Notes: a model not told the origin generated them from the sequence alone. Shown: positions 8,869 through 18,499, numbered from the stretch's first letter. The stretch is DNA of 64,000 bases from Dielma fastidiosa (GCF_000313565.1 NZ_HE578928.1:140389-204388), one strand, 5' to 3'. A program made the numbers and translations.

Positions 8869-10031
8869 TGTATGAAGAATTACTAAGCGATAAGGTCAAA
8901 GTTCTTAAACCTAGCGGTATCCGTAAATTTTTTGATTTGGCAGCTACCCGTGAAGGGGTTATTTCACTTGGTGTAGGCGAGCCTGATTTTGCGACACCAT
9001 GGCATATCCGTGAAGCCGCTATTTATTCTATCAAACAAGGTAAAACGTTCTATACCGGCAATGCTGGACTGCTGCCGCTGCGCAGGGAAATCTGCAGCTA
9101 TATGCACCGGCAGTTTAATCTGGACTATGATCCGGTAAAAAATGTCATTGTGACAGTCGGCGGTTCAGAAGCCATTGATATTACCTTAAGAGCCATTGTG
9201 AATCCAGGTGATGAAGTTATTTTGCTTCAGCCTTGTTATGTAGCTTATGAGCCAAGTGTGATTCTTGCCGATGGGGTGCCTGTTTTTATTGAATTAAAAG
9301 AAGAGAATCAGTTTAAACTGACCGCTCAGCAGTTAGAAGCGGCAATCACTGATAAAACAAAGGCAATTCTGCTGAACTTCCCTTCCAATCCTACCGGCGG
9401 GGTGATGACGCGTGAAGATTATGCACCGTTAATTCCGATTATCAAGAAACATAATCTGATTGTGATCAGTGATGAAATTTATGCGGAATTAAGCTATTCT
9501 GAAAAACACTGCTCACCGGCTAATTTTGATGAGATCAAGGATCTTACTATTATCATCAGCGGTTTTTCTAAGGCTTTTGCGATGACTGGCTGGCGGCTTG
9601 GCTACATGCTTGCTAATGAAACCTTTATAACCCAGATTTTAAAGATTCATCAATATGTTATTATGTCGGCACCGACAGCCGCGCAATTCGGCGCGATTGA
9701 AGGTCTTCGCAATGGTCAGCGCCATGTTGATGAGATGGTGGAGCAGTATAAGCTGCGGCGTAATTTCATTGTTAATGGCTTTAACCGCATCGGTTTAAAA
9801 ACACATATGCCGGAAGGTGCCTTTTATATTTTCCCAAGTATTAAATGCACTGGACTCAGCTCATTAGAATTCTGTGAGCGCCTGCTTGAGGAACAGAATG
9901 TTGCCTGTGTACCGGGTGACGCCTTTGGGTCTGCAGGTGAAGGGTATATCCGTGTTTCCTATGCATACAGCATTGAAGAAATCAAAGGTGCGCTGGAAAA
10001 AATCGGCGAATTTATGAAACAATTCCAATAA
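8868..10031 (+). CDS. Class I/II PLP-dependent aminotransferase
   Basis: This 387-aa fold-type I aminotransferase is close to the aspartate / PatA-like group. It shows GVGEPDFATPWHIREAA at the N-terminus, the NFPSNPTGG substrate loop, the PLP-binding SGFSKAFAMTGWRLGY with lysine at about residue 235, and the C-terminal arginine motif GYIRVSYAYS. The reaction is amino transfer between an amino acid and a 2-oxo acid; substrate is not determinable. It is translationally coupled to the upstream Lrp/AsnC regulator, an arrangement common in clostridia. Confidence 0.9.
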   Translation: MYEELLSDKVKVLKPSGIRKFFDLAATREGVISLGVGEPDFATPWHIREAAIYSIKQGKTFYTGNAGLLPLRREICSYMHRQFNLDYDPVKNVIVTVGGSEAIDITLRAIVNPGDEVILLQPCYVAYEPSVILADGVPVFIELKEENQFKLTAQQLEAAITDKTKAILLNFPSNPTGGVMTREDYAPLIPIIKKHNLIVISDEIYAELSYSEKHCSPANFDEIKDLTIIISGFSKAFAMTGWRLGYMLANETFITQILKIHQYVIMSAPTAAQFGAIEGLRNGQRHVDEMVEQYKLRRNFIVNGFNRIGLKTHMPEGAFYIFPSIKCTGLSSLEFCERLLEEQNVACVPGDAFGSAGEGYIRVSYAYSIEEIKGALEKIGEFMKQFQ

Positions 10032-10039
10032 ATAGAAAG

Positions 10040-10063
10040 AACTCTCCGCGGAGAGTTTTTTAT
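10040..10063 (+). terminator. Terminator after the aminotransferase
   Basis: AACTCTCC/GGAGAGTT hairpin with almost no loop, then TTTTTAT. Confidence 0.85.
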
Positions 10064-10206
10064 TAGTTAAGCTGTTTTTTTTAGTTTGCGCAAATCAACA
10101 CGAAGCGATGGAAAACCTTGGTAAATATGATATACTAATCATATATGTAAAGCATAAATTTTATAATAACATAATCATAAAGCTGGGGCTTAGGGATGGA
10201 ATTCAT

Positions 10207-11934
10207 ATGAATAAATATAAAATCAGAAAAGTCATACCTGTTTTCTTTACAGCTCTCTTCTGCATCATCGCTCTGGTGATGCTTTCTACCATCTGGAGTC
10301 TGCAGGGAAACGCGAGAGTAATCAATTATACCGGCATTATCCGCGGAGCCTCACAGCGGCTGGTTAAACAGGAAATGGCGATGCAGCCCGATGATGAACT
10401 GATCGTTAGGCTGGATGCTATTCTTAGTGAACTGGCAAGCGGCCATGGGGATAACAAACTCACCAAGCTGCCTGATGAAGAGTATCAGCAATATATTAAA
10501 CAGCTGCAGGCTGCCTTTGATACACTGAAGGATGAAATCATGATTGTACGCCAAAGCGGTGACAGTCAGCAGCTATATACGTTAAGCGAGGATTTTTTCG
10601 TATTATCTGATCAGGCGGTATCGGCCGCGGAAAACTATTCCCGTCATCAGGTCAATCATGCCCTGATCTTATTCATGATCCTCAGCGCTGCCTTTTTGAT
10701 GCTGATTTTATTGTTTTTGAAATTTGAGAAGCAGCAGCGGCTGACTCAGGTTGCTTTAGAAAGTGCTGAACATGCGAATAAAGCTAAAAGTGAATTCCTT
10801 TCTAATATGTCGCATGAAATCAGAACACCGATGAACGGCATTATCGGTATGACTGAAATCGCTCGGCGCAATGCCGATAATAAACCAAAGCTTTTAGACA
10901 GTCTGGATAAGATAGATCTGTCCTCTGCCTATCTGATGTCATTGATCAATGATGTATTGGATATGTCAAGAATTGAAAGCGGCAAGATTGAACTTGATGA
11001 TCAAGTCTTTGAATTACCGGAAGTGCTTGACCGCATCCATAGTATGTTTGCGCAGAAGGCATGTGATGCAGATGTTGATTTCACTATCAGTCATAAAGAT
11101 ATCAGTGTTCATACATTGATCGGTGATGAACTGCGGATCAGTCAGATTTTAGTTAATATAATTTCTAACGCTTTAAAATTTACACCTAAGGGCGGCTCAG
11201 TAACACTGGAAGTAAGAGAAAAAGAGTTATCAGATGATACCGCTAATATTGAATTTATCATTACTGACAGTGGCATCGGCATCAGTGAAGAATTCCAAAA
11301 ACGTATTTTTGAACCCTTTGAACAAGCTCAGGCATCTACGGTGAAGCAATATGGCGGAACAGGACTTGGTTTGGCAATCAGCGGCAAGTTTGCGAAAATG
11401 ATGGGCGGCGATATTCAGTTACAAAGCAAACTGAACGAAGGCTCTCGCTTTATCGTCAATATACCCTTAAAACGGCCGCCGGTGGAAGCTGACATACCCG
11501 TGATTGATGATTATATACCTAATATTGATTCTTTACAGAATATCCGTGTACTGCTTGCGGAGGATAATGAAATCAATTCTGAGATCGTGGTCACTATGCT
11601 TGAAAGCTGTCAGGCGGCTGTTGATCCGGTTTTTAATGGTGCTGAGGCGGTAAAACAATTCGAAAACTCTCCAGAAGGTACATATAAATTAATTCTGATG
11701 GATATTCAGATGCCGGAAATGAATGGACTGGAAGCCACCAGAACTATCCGTTCCCTAGATCGTGATGATGCCAATGAGGTTTTAATCATTGGTTTATCAG
11801 CGAATGTATTTAAACAGGATGTAGACAATGCCCTGCAAAGCGGCATGAATGATTATCTTGGCAAGCCGATTGATATGAATCATTTATTTGAAGCAATCAG
11901 CACTCACTTAGCTTATGCAAATCCAGATCAATGA
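10207..11934 (+). CDS. Hybrid sensor histidine kinase with C-terminal receiver
   Basis: A membrane hybrid kinase of about 575 aa. TM1 at ~12-33 and TM2 at ~152-175 ([20 protein letters not shown]) bracket a ~115-residue extracytoplasmic PilJ/NarX-like helical sensor ([14 protein letters not shown]). HisKA follows with the phospho-acceptor in [14 protein letters not shown] (about His203), then HATPase_c (N, G1 and G2 boxes: [22 protein letters not shown]). The receiver has Asp at about 499 ([13 protein letters not shown]). No Hpt domain is present, so a separate phosphotransfer partner is expected. I chose ATG 10207, next to AGGGATGG. The stop lies inside the terminator hairpin. Confidence 0.9.
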   Translation: MNKYKIRKVIPVFFTALFCIIALVMLSTIWSLQGNARVINYTGIIRGASQRLVKQEMAMQPDDELIVRLDAILSELASGHGDNKLTKLPDEEYQQYIKQLQAAFDTLKDEIMIVRQSGDSQQLYTLSEDFFVLSDQAVSAAENYSRHQVNHALILFMILSAAFLMLILLFLKFEKQQRLTQVALESAEHANKAKSEFLSNMSHEIRTPMNGIIGMTEIARRNADNKPKLLDSLDKIDLSSAYLMSLINDVLDMSRIESGKIELDDQVFELPEVLDRIHSMFAQKACDADVDFTISHKDISVHTLIGDELRISQILVNIISNALKFTPKGGSVTLEVREKELSDDTANIEFIITDSGIGISEEFQKRIFEPFEQAQASTVKQYGGTGLGLAISGKFAKMMGGDIQLQSKLNEGSRFIVNIPLKRPPVEADIPVIDDYIPNIDSLQNIRVLLAEDNEINSEIVVTMLESCQAAVDPVFNGAEAVKQFENSPEGTYKLILMDIQMPEMNGLEATRTIRSLDRDDANEVLIIGLSANVFKQDVDNALQSGMNDYLGKPIDMNHLFEAISTHLAYANPDQ

Positions 11935-11945
11935 TCTGGATTTTT
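11919..11945 (+). terminator. Terminator overlapping the hybrid kinase stop codon
   Basis: ATCCAGATC / GATCTGGAT with a 3-nt loop, then TTTT. The TGA stop is inside the hairpin. Confidence 0.8.
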
Positions 11946-12044
11946 GTGTATGAACCTTACAAAAATGATAGCTTTCTGTTAGCTGATTCGATGGGTAAAA
12001 CACTGATTCTATCGTATACTAAAGCCATAAAGGAGGAATGCAGG

Positions 12045-12125
12045 ATGAAACATTTACTAAATAATATCAGAATCATCTTTTGTATTCTGGTACTTGGCTA
12101 TACAGAAAAGGAGTTTGGGATGTAA
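12045..12125 (+). CDS. Putative 26-aa micro-protein upstream of BceRS-like genes
   Basis: A 26-codon frame (MKHLLNNIRIIFCILVLGY then TEKEFGM) has an excellent AAGGAGGAA ribosome site 7-8 nt upstream. Its middle is hydrophobic enough for a short membrane helix. It lies in the 290-nt gap before the response regulator at 12226. No family is recognised. It may be a real small protein or a leader peptide; the strong ribosome site is the main evidence. Confidence 0.4.
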   Translation: MKHLLNNIRIIFCILVLGYTEKEFGM

Positions 12126-12126
12126 C

Positions 12127-12198
12127 ATGGAAATAATGATACAAATTATAAAGGGAACACTTCATCGTTTAAAAGTTTTTATTTGGATGCTGATGTAG
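12127..12198 (+). CDS. Putative 23-aa micro-ORF
   Basis: ATG at 12127 opens a 23-codon frame (MEIMIQIIKGTLHRLKVFIW then MLM) two bases after the stop of the 26-aa ORF. AAAAGGAG lies inside the upstream ORF, about 12 nt away. It is amphipathic and basic. Support is weak beyond position and ribosome site. Confidence 0.22.
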   Translation: MEIMIQIIKGTLHRLKVFIWMLM

Positions 12199-12225
12199 TG
12201 TTATAATGATGGAGAGGTGAACATC

Positions 12226-12897
12226 ATGCATATTATGATAATTGAAGATAATGAGAAGATCAGGAATGAGCTTAGTGATTTTCTGCAGAAAAATGGATAT
12301 AAGACATCAGCACCTGATGATTTTGAACATATTCTTGAAAGCATTGATCAGCTTAAGCCTGATCTTTTGCTGCTTGATCTGAATCTGCCGGTCATGGATG
12401 GACATTATATATGCCGGGAGGTACGCAAAAAAAGCTTTATTCCAATCTTGATTGTTACCAGCCGTGATTCGGAAATCGATGAGCTAGTCTCGATGAATCT
12501 GGGAGCTGATGACTATATTACCAAGCCTTACAATCTGCAGATCTTATTAGCTAGAATCGCGTCAATCCTGAAACGCGCTTATGCCAGCAATCCCCAGCAG
12601 CTAATTGTCCGTGACGTAGCCTTGGATATTTCAAAAAGTGTAGTCAGCTATAAGGGACAGAGCGTTGAGCTTACTAAAAATGAATTGCGGATCCTGCATT
12701 GTCTGTTTACCAATAAGAATCAAATTGTATCAAGATATAATCTGATGCAGCATATGTGGGACTGTGATTGTTTTGTCGATGACAATACATTAACCGTGAA
12801 TATTAACCGGCTGCGTAAAAAACTGGAATATCTGAAGCTTGATGATTTAATTCAGACAAGACGGGGATTGGGGTATATGGTTGATGAAAACAATTGA
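12226..12897 (+). CDS. OmpR/PhoB-family response regulator, BceR-like
   Basis: A 223-aa regulator with a receiver (residues 1-115, phospho-Asp about 51 in LLLLDLNLPVMDG, conserved Lys in DYITKPYN) and an OmpR-type winged helix (residues ~125-220, ELTKNELRILHCL, VNINRLRKKLE, TRRGLGYMV). The start is ATG 12226 with GGAGAGG 8 nt upstream; an in-frame GTG at 12217 sits on the ribosome site itself. It overlaps the sensor kinase by about 14 nt. The pairing with an intramembrane-sensing kinase points to cell-envelope or antimicrobial-peptide sensing (BceR/GraR type). Confidence 0.88.
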   Translation: MHIMIIEDNEKIRNELSDFLQKNGYKTSAPDDFEHILESIDQLKPDLLLLDLNLPVMDGHYICREVRKKSFIPILIVTSRDSEIDELVSMNLGADDYITKPYNLQILLARIASILKRAYASNPQQLIVRDVALDISKSVVSYKGQSVELTKNELRILHCLFTNKNQIVSRYNLMQHMWDCDCFVDDNTLTVNINRLRKKLEYLKLDDLIQTRRGLGYMVDENN

Positions 12898-13894
12898 GTT
12901 TATTAAGGAAAAATTCTTGCTGCTTGTGGCGGCGATATTAGTTTATTTGGCAATGCTTAGCTTTATGCTGATCACTAAAATACAGATTGAAATCGTTTTA
13001 GTCATTACTTTTCTATTTTGGTCGTATACCTTAGGCAGCTTTGTTGTGGAATATATGCGGCGAAAGAATACTTATGATGAATGGATGATGACAATGGAAA
13101 AGCTTGATCAGAAGTATTTATTAAGCGAATGCATGGAAGAGCCTAATTTTTTAGATGGTAAGATTCTTTATGAGCTGCTTAAGGAATGTGATAAATCGAT
13201 GCTTGATCATGTGAATGAGTATAAGTATCGGCAGCTTGATTATAAAGAATACATTGAAATGTGGGTTCATGAAATTAAAACACCCTTGGCGGCGGCAAAG
13301 CTGATTCTTGAAAATAACCCATCTCCGGTTAGAGATTCCCTGCTTGAAGAAGTCAATAAGGTTGAGGATTATGTGGAACAGGCTTTATTCTATGCCCGTT
13401 CCTCTACCTTGGAAAAGGACTATATTATTAAAAAATTTACGCTTGAGGAAATGGTAAATAAAGTAATCCGCAAACATTCGAAGATTTTCATCATGCGGGG
13501 CATCGGTTTAAAGCTGGAAAATCTTGATCTCAATGTTTATACAGACAATAAATGGGTTGAATTTATTCTTGATCAGATTCTTGTCAATGCGTTAAAATAC
13601 TGCGATGCCAGTCAGCCGCAGATTGAAATCTGTGCTTGTCAATATGCTAACTCTGTCCTGCTTGAGATCAAAGATAATGGCAGCGGGGTTGCTGATAATG
13701 AAATCGGCAGAGTGTTTGACCGTGGGTTTACTGGCAGCCGGGGCCGCAAGCAGGAAGCGTCAACGGGTTTGGGCCTTTATCTTTGCAAACAGCTTTGCAA
13801 CAAGCTTAATCTTGGCATTGATTTTCGAATGAGCGGCCATCAGACCATCGTCGGCATTACCTTCCCGCTGAATACATATAATCTAGCTGATTAA
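12884..13894 (+). CDS. Intramembrane-sensing histidine kinase, BceS-like
   Basis: A 336-aa kinase with two closely spaced N-terminal TM helices (~10-30 and ~35-55), almost no extracellular loop, and the typical EMWVHEIKTPLAAAKLILE box with phospho-His about 129. HATPase_c follows (DQILVNALKYCD, DNGSGVAD, STGLGLYLC). This architecture defines BceS-type kinases, which sense antimicrobial peptides only through a BceAB transporter. No such transporter is next to it; the nearest is at 28.0-30.8 kb. The start is ATG 12884, or TTG one codon earlier. Confidence 0.88.
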   Translation: MKTIEFIKEKFLLLVAAILVYLAMLSFMLITKIQIEIVLVITFLFWSYTLGSFVVEYMRRKNTYDEWMMTMEKLDQKYLLSECMEEPNFLDGKILYELLKECDKSMLDHVNEYKYRQLDYKEYIEMWVHEIKTPLAAAKLILENNPSPVRDSLLEEVNKVEDYVEQALFYARSSTLEKDYIIKKFTLEEMVNKVIRKHSKIFIMRGIGLKLENLDLNVYTDNKWVEFILDQILVNALKYCDASQPQIEICACQYANSVLLEIKDNGSGVADNEIGRVFDRGFTGSRGRKQEASTGLGLYLCKQLCNKLNLGIDFRMSGHQTIVGITFPLNTYNLAD

Positions 13895-13965
13895 ATGAAC
13901 AGCTAGAATGATTTGTTTTCAGTCAAAGTCATTAATGTGAAAATTCATAATTTTTCAGAAACCAG

Positions 13966-13994
13966 TTGACTTATTTTCACGAAAATGATAATGT
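13966..13994 (+). promoter_or_regulatory. Promoter of the T-box/metNIQ transcript
   Basis: TTGACT, a 17-nt spacer and TAATGT lie just upstream of the T-box leader. Confidence 0.6.
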
Positions 13995-14017
13995 AATAGC
14001 ATTAAGAAACACAAGGA

Positions 14018-14268
14018 ATTGAAGAGTAGCTTTAATGCAAGTCAAAACAGAGAGTTTATGGTTGGTGCAAATAAACAAGAGGCGCTTAAAGTGAAGATGG
14101 TCAAGGAGTGGCACAGGTGAAAGGCAGTAGCTTGTGACGGCAGCACCCGTTAACGTGATAGAGTATAACTGATGATTCAGCGTACTTGATGAGATATTGT
14201 TTGTGAGAACAATATGAACCTGGGTGGTAACACGATAACTCGTCCCTATATGGAGACGAGTTTTTTTT
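14018..14268 (+). ncRNA. T-box riboswitch, methionine specific
   Basis: This leader RNA senses uncharged tRNA and stops or permits transcription of metNIQ. Stem I shows the loop-E strand AGTA (14025-14028), a CTTTAA/TTAAAG helix (14030-14035 with 14086-14091), an AGAGAG bulge and a GGTTGGTGCAA apical segment. On the 3' side the pattern GAA-N-codon gives ATG at 14097-14099, the methionine codon. The T-box TGGGTGGTAACACG is at 14221-14234, followed by the terminator. The Met specifier agrees with the methionine transporter downstream. Confidence 0.9.
14237..14268 (+). terminator. T-box regulated terminator
   Basis: AACTCGTC...GACGAGTT hairpin followed by eight T. It competes with the antiterminator formed by the T-box sequence just upstream. 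Confidence 0.9.
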
Positions 14269-14288
14269 ATAGATAAGGAGTGAAACTT

Positions 14289-15323
14289 ATGATTAAACTA
14301 AATCACATCACCAAAACCTTTCAGACACCAAGTTTAGAGGTTCATGCTTGTAAAGATGTTACATTGGATATTGGCGCCGGTGAGATTTATGGGATTATCG
14401 GATTTTCCGGAGCCGGTAAATCAACACTTGTGCGCTGTATCAACCTGCTTGAAAGACCCACCAGCGGTCAAGTCAGTGTTGACGGCATTGAGCTGACGTC
14501 TTTGCCTGAAAAAGAGCTTAGGGCAGTGCGTAAAAAGATCGGTATGATCTTCCAGCATTTCAATCTGATGCGTTCCCGCACAGTCGCTCAAAATATTGCT
14601 TACCCCTTAAAAGGCAGCGGTTTGAGTAAGGAAGAAATCAACAAAAAGGTCAATGAACTGCTGAAGCTGGTTGATCTTGAAGAAAAAGCCAATGTTTATC
14701 CTTCACAATTAAGCGGCGGTCAAAAACAGCGTGTGGCAATAGCCCGTTCACTGGCTAATGATCCAAAGGTCTTGCTTTGTGATGAAGCAACCAGTGCCCT
14801 TGATCCGCAGACGACTAAATCAATCCTGCGATTGCTGAAGCATGTCAATGAGCAGTTAGGAATTACTATCGTATTGATTACTCATGAAATGGCTGTAATT
14901 AAAGAAATATGCAATCGAGTGGCAGTCATGGAAAATGGCGAGGTTGTAGAAGAAGGCAATATTCTTGATGTATTCTCTTCGCCTAAACAGCAGGTAACCC
15001 GTGATTTCATCGATTCCACATCGACGATTAATAAGATCTATGAACTGATTGAAACAGATGATCCAATCGTACAGCTGGCAAAGGGCGAAAGCCTTGTCAT
15101 CCTGCATTATACAGCCGGCAATACCGATAAGGCATTGATTTCCGATGTATCAAGACAGTTCAATATTGATTCAAATATCGCGTTCGGCAATATCGAAATT
15201 ATTCAAAATACACCGCTTGGCAGCTTAGTGGTGAAGCTCAGCGGTGAAGAAGAAAATATTCAGAAAACAATTCTCTATTTAAGGGAGCATAATGTGAAAG
15301 TTGAGGTGCTGAAAACATGCTAG
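14289..15323 (+). CDS. metN: Methionine ABC transporter ATP-binding protein MetN
   Basis: This ~344-aa ATPase of the high-affinity methionine importer has Walker A (GFSGAGKSTLVRCINLLE), Q-loop, signature LSGGQKQRVAIARSLA and Walker B VLLCDEATSALDPQT. The C-terminal NIL domain (residues ~265-340, ending LREHNVKVEVL) gives methionine feedback inhibition in characterised MetN. ATG 14289 has AAGGAG at 14275-14280; an in-frame GTG at 14280 overlaps that site. It overlaps metI by 7 nt and is controlled by the Met T-box. Confidence 0.96.
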   Translation: MIKLNHITKTFQTPSLEVHACKDVTLDIGAGEIYGIIGFSGAGKSTLVRCINLLERPTSGQVSVDGIELTSLPEKELRAVRKKIGMIFQHFNLMRSRTVAQNIAYPLKGSGLSKEEINKKVNELLKLVDLEEKANVYPSQLSGGQKQRVAIARSLANDPKVLLCDEATSALDPQTTKSILRLLKHVNEQLGITIVLITHEMAVIKEICNRVAVMENGEVVEEGNILDVFSSPKQQVTRDFIDSTSTINKIYELIETDDPIVQLAKGESLVILHYTAGNTDKALISDVSRQFNIDSNIAFGNIEIIQNTPLGSLVVKLSGEEENIQKTILYLREHNVKVEVLKTC

Positions 15324-15997
15324 ACTTCCTAACTCAGCTGATGCCTAACGTTATTGATAAGTGGCCTGCTTTCGTTCAGGCATGTGTTGAATCACTTCAG
15401 ATGATTGCCTTTTCAGGCATTATCTCCTTTGTATTTGGCCTGATCTTTGGCGTTACGCTTACAGTTACAAATAAAGATGGCATCCTGGAAAATCGAATCA
15501 TCTGGACGATTCTTGATAAGCTTGTCAATATCTTCCGCGCCATTCCCTTCATTATATTGGTTGCTTTGCTGATGGATATGACCCGCGCGATTGCCGGTAC
15601 AACAATTGGTGTCCGCGGCGCAATCTTCCCATTGATTATGGGTACGGTTCCTTTCTTCTCAAGACAGATTGAGTCTGCGCTGGCGGAAGTTGATTATGGA
15701 TTGATTGAAGCCAGTCAGTCGATGGGCGATTCCCCATTTCAGACAATCATCCGCGTTTATTTAAAAGAAAGTATTCCTGGTATCATCCGTGCTACAACCA
15801 TAACCCTTATTTCACTGATTGGTCTGACTGCCATGGTCGGCGTTGTCGGCGGCGGCGGTATCGGTAACTTTGCAATTCAATATGGTTATTCACGGCATCA
15901 GACAGATATTACCTATGTATCCTGTATCGTTATCTTAATCTTTATTACTTTGATTCAGTCAATAAGCAACGTACTGATTCAGAAAACTACACATTAG
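15317..15997 (+). CDS. metI: Methionine ABC transporter permease MetI
   Basis: A 226-aa permease with five to six TM segments and the BPD_transp_1 coupling motif (EASQSMGDSPFQTIIRVYLKE). The GVVGGGGIGNFAIQYGY stretch is typical of MetI. The start overlaps metN and uses GAGGTG as ribosome site. It forms the membrane channel of the MetNIQ importer. Confidence 0.95.
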   Translation: MLDFLTQLMPNVIDKWPAFVQACVESLQMIAFSGIISFVFGLIFGVTLTVTNKDGILENRIIWTILDKLVNIFRAIPFIILVALLMDMTRAIAGTTIGVRGAIFPLIMGTVPFFSRQIESALAEVDYGLIEASQSMGDSPFQTIIRVYLKESIPGIIRATTITLISLIGLTAMVGVVGGGGIGNFAIQYGYSRHQTDITYVSCIVILIFITLIQSISNVLIQKTTH

Positions 15998-16014
15998 AAA
16001 AGGAGAAAACTAAA

Positions 16015-16866
16015 ATGAAAAAATTATCAAAAATCTTATGTGCATGCCTATTATCACTTTCCCTTGCTGCCTGCAGCTCCAATGACAAACCAAGTGATCA
16101 GACAGAGGGTAATAACCCAACCGATGAAAGAATCACGGTTAAGCTGGGTGTTGTTGGTACAACAAATGAATGGTGGGATCCGGCTATCGCTGCGTTAAAA
16201 GAAGAAGGCATTGACCTGCAGCTCGTTGTGTTTTCTGAATATGTACAGCCAAACCGCGCTTTATCAGAAGGTGAAATTGACTTAAATGCATTCCAGCACT
16301 ATGCTTATTTAAACAAAGAAATTGAAGAAGTAGGATATGATATTACCGCTATCTCCGATTCAATCATCGCCCCATTTGGTATTTATTCTAAGAAGATTGC
16401 ATCTTTAGATGAATTAAAAGACGGTGATCAAATCGCAATTCCACAGGATCCGACAAACGGCGGCCGTGCCTTAAAGGTTCTTGAACAGGCAGGGTTGATC
16501 AAGGTTGATCCGGCAGCTGGTTATACACCAGAGGTTAAGGATGTTACAGAGAATAAGTTAAATCTTCAGTTTGTACAGGTTGAGGCAAGTCAGACAGCGG
16601 CATTGCTTGATGATGTAGCGGCTGGCTTCATCAATGGCGCTCATGCGGTTGATAATGGATATACACCAAACCAAGACGCAATTTATATTGAACAGGTTGT
16701 AGAAGGCGGCGATAACCCATATATTAATGTGATTGTTGCCAGAACAGCTGATAAAGATAACGAAACTTATAAAAAGGTCATTGAAGCATTCAAAACTGCT
16801 GAAACTGTTAAGGTTATTGAAGATGTTTATAAAGGTGCTTATAAGCCAGCATTTACATTAGAATAA
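16015..16866 (+). CDS. metQ: Methionine-binding lipoprotein MetQ (NlpA family)
   Basis: This 283-aa lipoprotein has a type II signal peptide with lipobox LAAC (Cys about residue 20) and an NlpA/MetQ domain from ~45 to the end (KLGVVGTTNEWWDPA, EGEIDLNAFQHYAYLNKE, SLDELKDGDQIAIPQDPTNG). It captures methionine outside the membrane for MetNI. It is the last gene of the T-box-controlled operon, 17 nt after metI, and has its own AAGGAG site and a terminator. Confidence 0.95.
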   Translation: MKKLSKILCACLLSLSLAACSSNDKPSDQTEGNNPTDERITVKLGVVGTTNEWWDPAIAALKEEGIDLQLVVFSEYVQPNRALSEGEIDLNAFQHYAYLNKEIEEVGYDITAISDSIIAPFGIYSKKIASLDELKDGDQIAIPQDPTNGGRALKVLEQAGLIKVDPAAGYTPEVKDVTENKLNLQFVQVEASQTAALLDDVAAGFINGAHAVDNGYTPNQDAIYIEQVVEGGDNPYINVIVARTADKDNETYKKVIEAFKTAETVKVIEDVYKGAYKPAFTLE

Positions 16867-16879
16867 GACGTGAATATCA

Positions 16880-16906
16880 AAAGACAGGGTCTCGCCTGTC
16901 TTTTTT
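16880..16906 (+). terminator. Terminator of metNIQ
   Basis: AAGACAGG / CCTGTCTT with a 6-nt loop, then TTTTTT. Confidence 0.9.
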
Positions 16907-17036
16907 AATGCTCATTTAAAACAGTCTACCCTCTATATGAAAGCGTCTATAAAAGTTATTTGACAGTATTTTTGTACCATCGAGGAAGCTGAATCTTTTG
17001 AATTTTTAATACTTAAGCTGTTATATCCTTTTATAA

Positions 17037-17074
17037 TATAAAACAGCGGCAATCCTAACGATCCCGCTGTTTTA
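17037..17074 (-). terminator. Terminator of gnd
   Basis: AAACAGCGGG...CCGCTGTTT hairpin downstream of the minus-strand gnd stop. The T tract is broken (TTTTATATT). Confidence 0.65.
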
Positions 17075-17092
17075 TACTTTTATTTACTGTGT

Positions 17093-18499
17093 TTACTCCC
17101 AATGTGTATGGAAGAAGCCCGGTTTATCCACTCTTTCATATGTGTGGGCGCCAAAGTAATCACGCTGTGCCTGAATCAGATTAGCACTTGTCCTAGCGCT
17201 GCGGTAGCCATCAAAATAAGCAATGGTACTCAGCATTGCCGGTGCATAAATGCCGCTCTCAATAATATTAGCCGCAATCTTGCGCCATGCCTTTTGAGCA
17301 GCCAGTAATTCATTACTGAATTTCTTAGTCATCATCAAATTTGGTACAGCTTCCTCATCATATGCTTTCTTGATTTCTTCAAGGAAATCAGCTCTGATAA
17401 TACAGCCTTCACGCCAAATCATCGCAATTTCGCCAAAATTCAGTGTCCAGTCATTTTCCTTAGCGGCTTCCTTTAACAATTCAAAACCTTGGGCATAGCA
17501 GCAAATTTTAGCTGCATATACCGCCTGTTCCAATTCATTTATGAAAGCTTCTTTATCATCAATTTCAAGTGTCGATTCAACATTAAAGACCTTGCTTGCC
17601 TGTACTCTTTCATCCTTAATCGCCGATATATATCTTGCGAATACCGATTCAGCAATTGTAGGAATTGCGGAACCAATATCCAAACCTTCCATGCTTGTCC
17701 ATTTACCGGTACCCTTTTGACCAGCCCGATCCAAAATAATATCTACCATATATTCGCCGGTTTCTTCATCACGGCGTTTCAGAATTTCTGCAGTGATTTC
17801 AATCAGATAAGATTTAAGTTTACCTTTATTCCAGCGTTCAAAAATATGCTGAATCTCTTCTACGCTGAACCCTGCACCATTGCGCATTAAATCATAGGCC
17901 TCACAGATAATTTGAATATCCGCATATTCAATACCATTATGTACCATTTTGACATAATGCCCTGAACCATCCTTGCCGATATAGGTACAGCAAGGCTTAC
18001 CATCTTTTGCTTTTGCCGCGATGTCTAAAAAGATTGGTTCTACAACCTGATAGGCTTCATAATCACCTGAAGGCATCATGCTTGGACCTTTCAATGCGCC
18101 CATTTCACCGCCCGATACACCAACACCGATAAAGTGCAGACCAAGCTGCTGCAGTTCCTGAAATCTGCGGATCGTATCTTTATAGAATGAATTACCGCCA
18201 TCAATGATAATATCGCCCTTTTCCAATACATCCTTTAAACCATCAATTACCAGATCAACCACCTTACCGGCGGTAACCATTAAGAAAACACAACGGGGTT
18301 TCTGTAACGATGCCACAAATTCATGCAGATCATAACAAGGTACGACAGCTTGATTTTCAATCTTTTCCTTCATGAATTTCTCAGTAACCTCATGACTTTT
18401 GTTGAATACAGAAACCTGATAGCCATGATTCATCATATTCAGCGCTAAGCTTTGACCCATTACACCTAACCCATAAACACCAATTCTGCTCTTTTCCAT
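17093..18499 (-). CDS. gnd: 6-phosphogluconate dehydrogenase, decarboxylating
   Basis: This 468-aa enzyme of the oxidative pentose-phosphate / gluconate pathway makes ribulose 5-phosphate, CO2 and NAD(P)H. It has an N-terminal Rossmann motif GVYGLGVMGQSLALNM, the GGNSF and GVSGGEMGALKGPSMMPSG substrate loops, the catalytic pair in GHYVKMVHNGIEY, and the family signature ILDRAGQKGTGKWTS. It ends GAHTYERVDKPGFFHTHWE as in the full-length family. It lies upstream of, and on the same strand as, a 2-hydroxyacid dehydrogenase gene, 210 nt away. No glucose-6-phosphate dehydrogenase is seen, so a gluconate-feeding route is possible. Confidence 0.95.
   Translation of the reverse strand: MEKSRIGVYGLGVMGQSLALNMMNHGYQVSVFNKSHEVTEKFMKEKIENQAVVPCYDLHEFVASLQKPRCVFLMVTAGKVVDLVIDGLKDVLEKGDIIIDGGNSFYKDTIRRFQELQQLGLHFIGVGVSGGEMGALKGPSMMPSGDYEAYQVVEPIFLDIAAKAKDGKPCCTYIGKDGSGHYVKMVHNGIEYADIQIICEAYDLMRNGAGFSVEEIQHIFERWNKGKLKSYLIEITAEILKRRDEETGEYMVDIILDRAGQKGTGKWTSMEGLDIGSAIPTIAESVFARYISAIKDERVQASKVFNVESTLEIDDKEAFINELEQAVYAAKICCYAQGFELLKEAAKENDWTLNFGEIAMIWREGCIIRADFLEEIKKAYDEEAVPNLMMTKKFSNELLAAQKAWRKIAANIIESGIYAPAMLSTIAYFDGYRSARTSANLIQAQRDYFGAHTYERVDKPGFFHTHWE

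Noticed and set aside
11931..12125. 64-codon frame beginning inside the hybrid kinase stop
   Set aside because: The start overlaps a terminator hairpin. Only the last 26 codons have a good ribosome site, so only the short version is kept, at low confidence.
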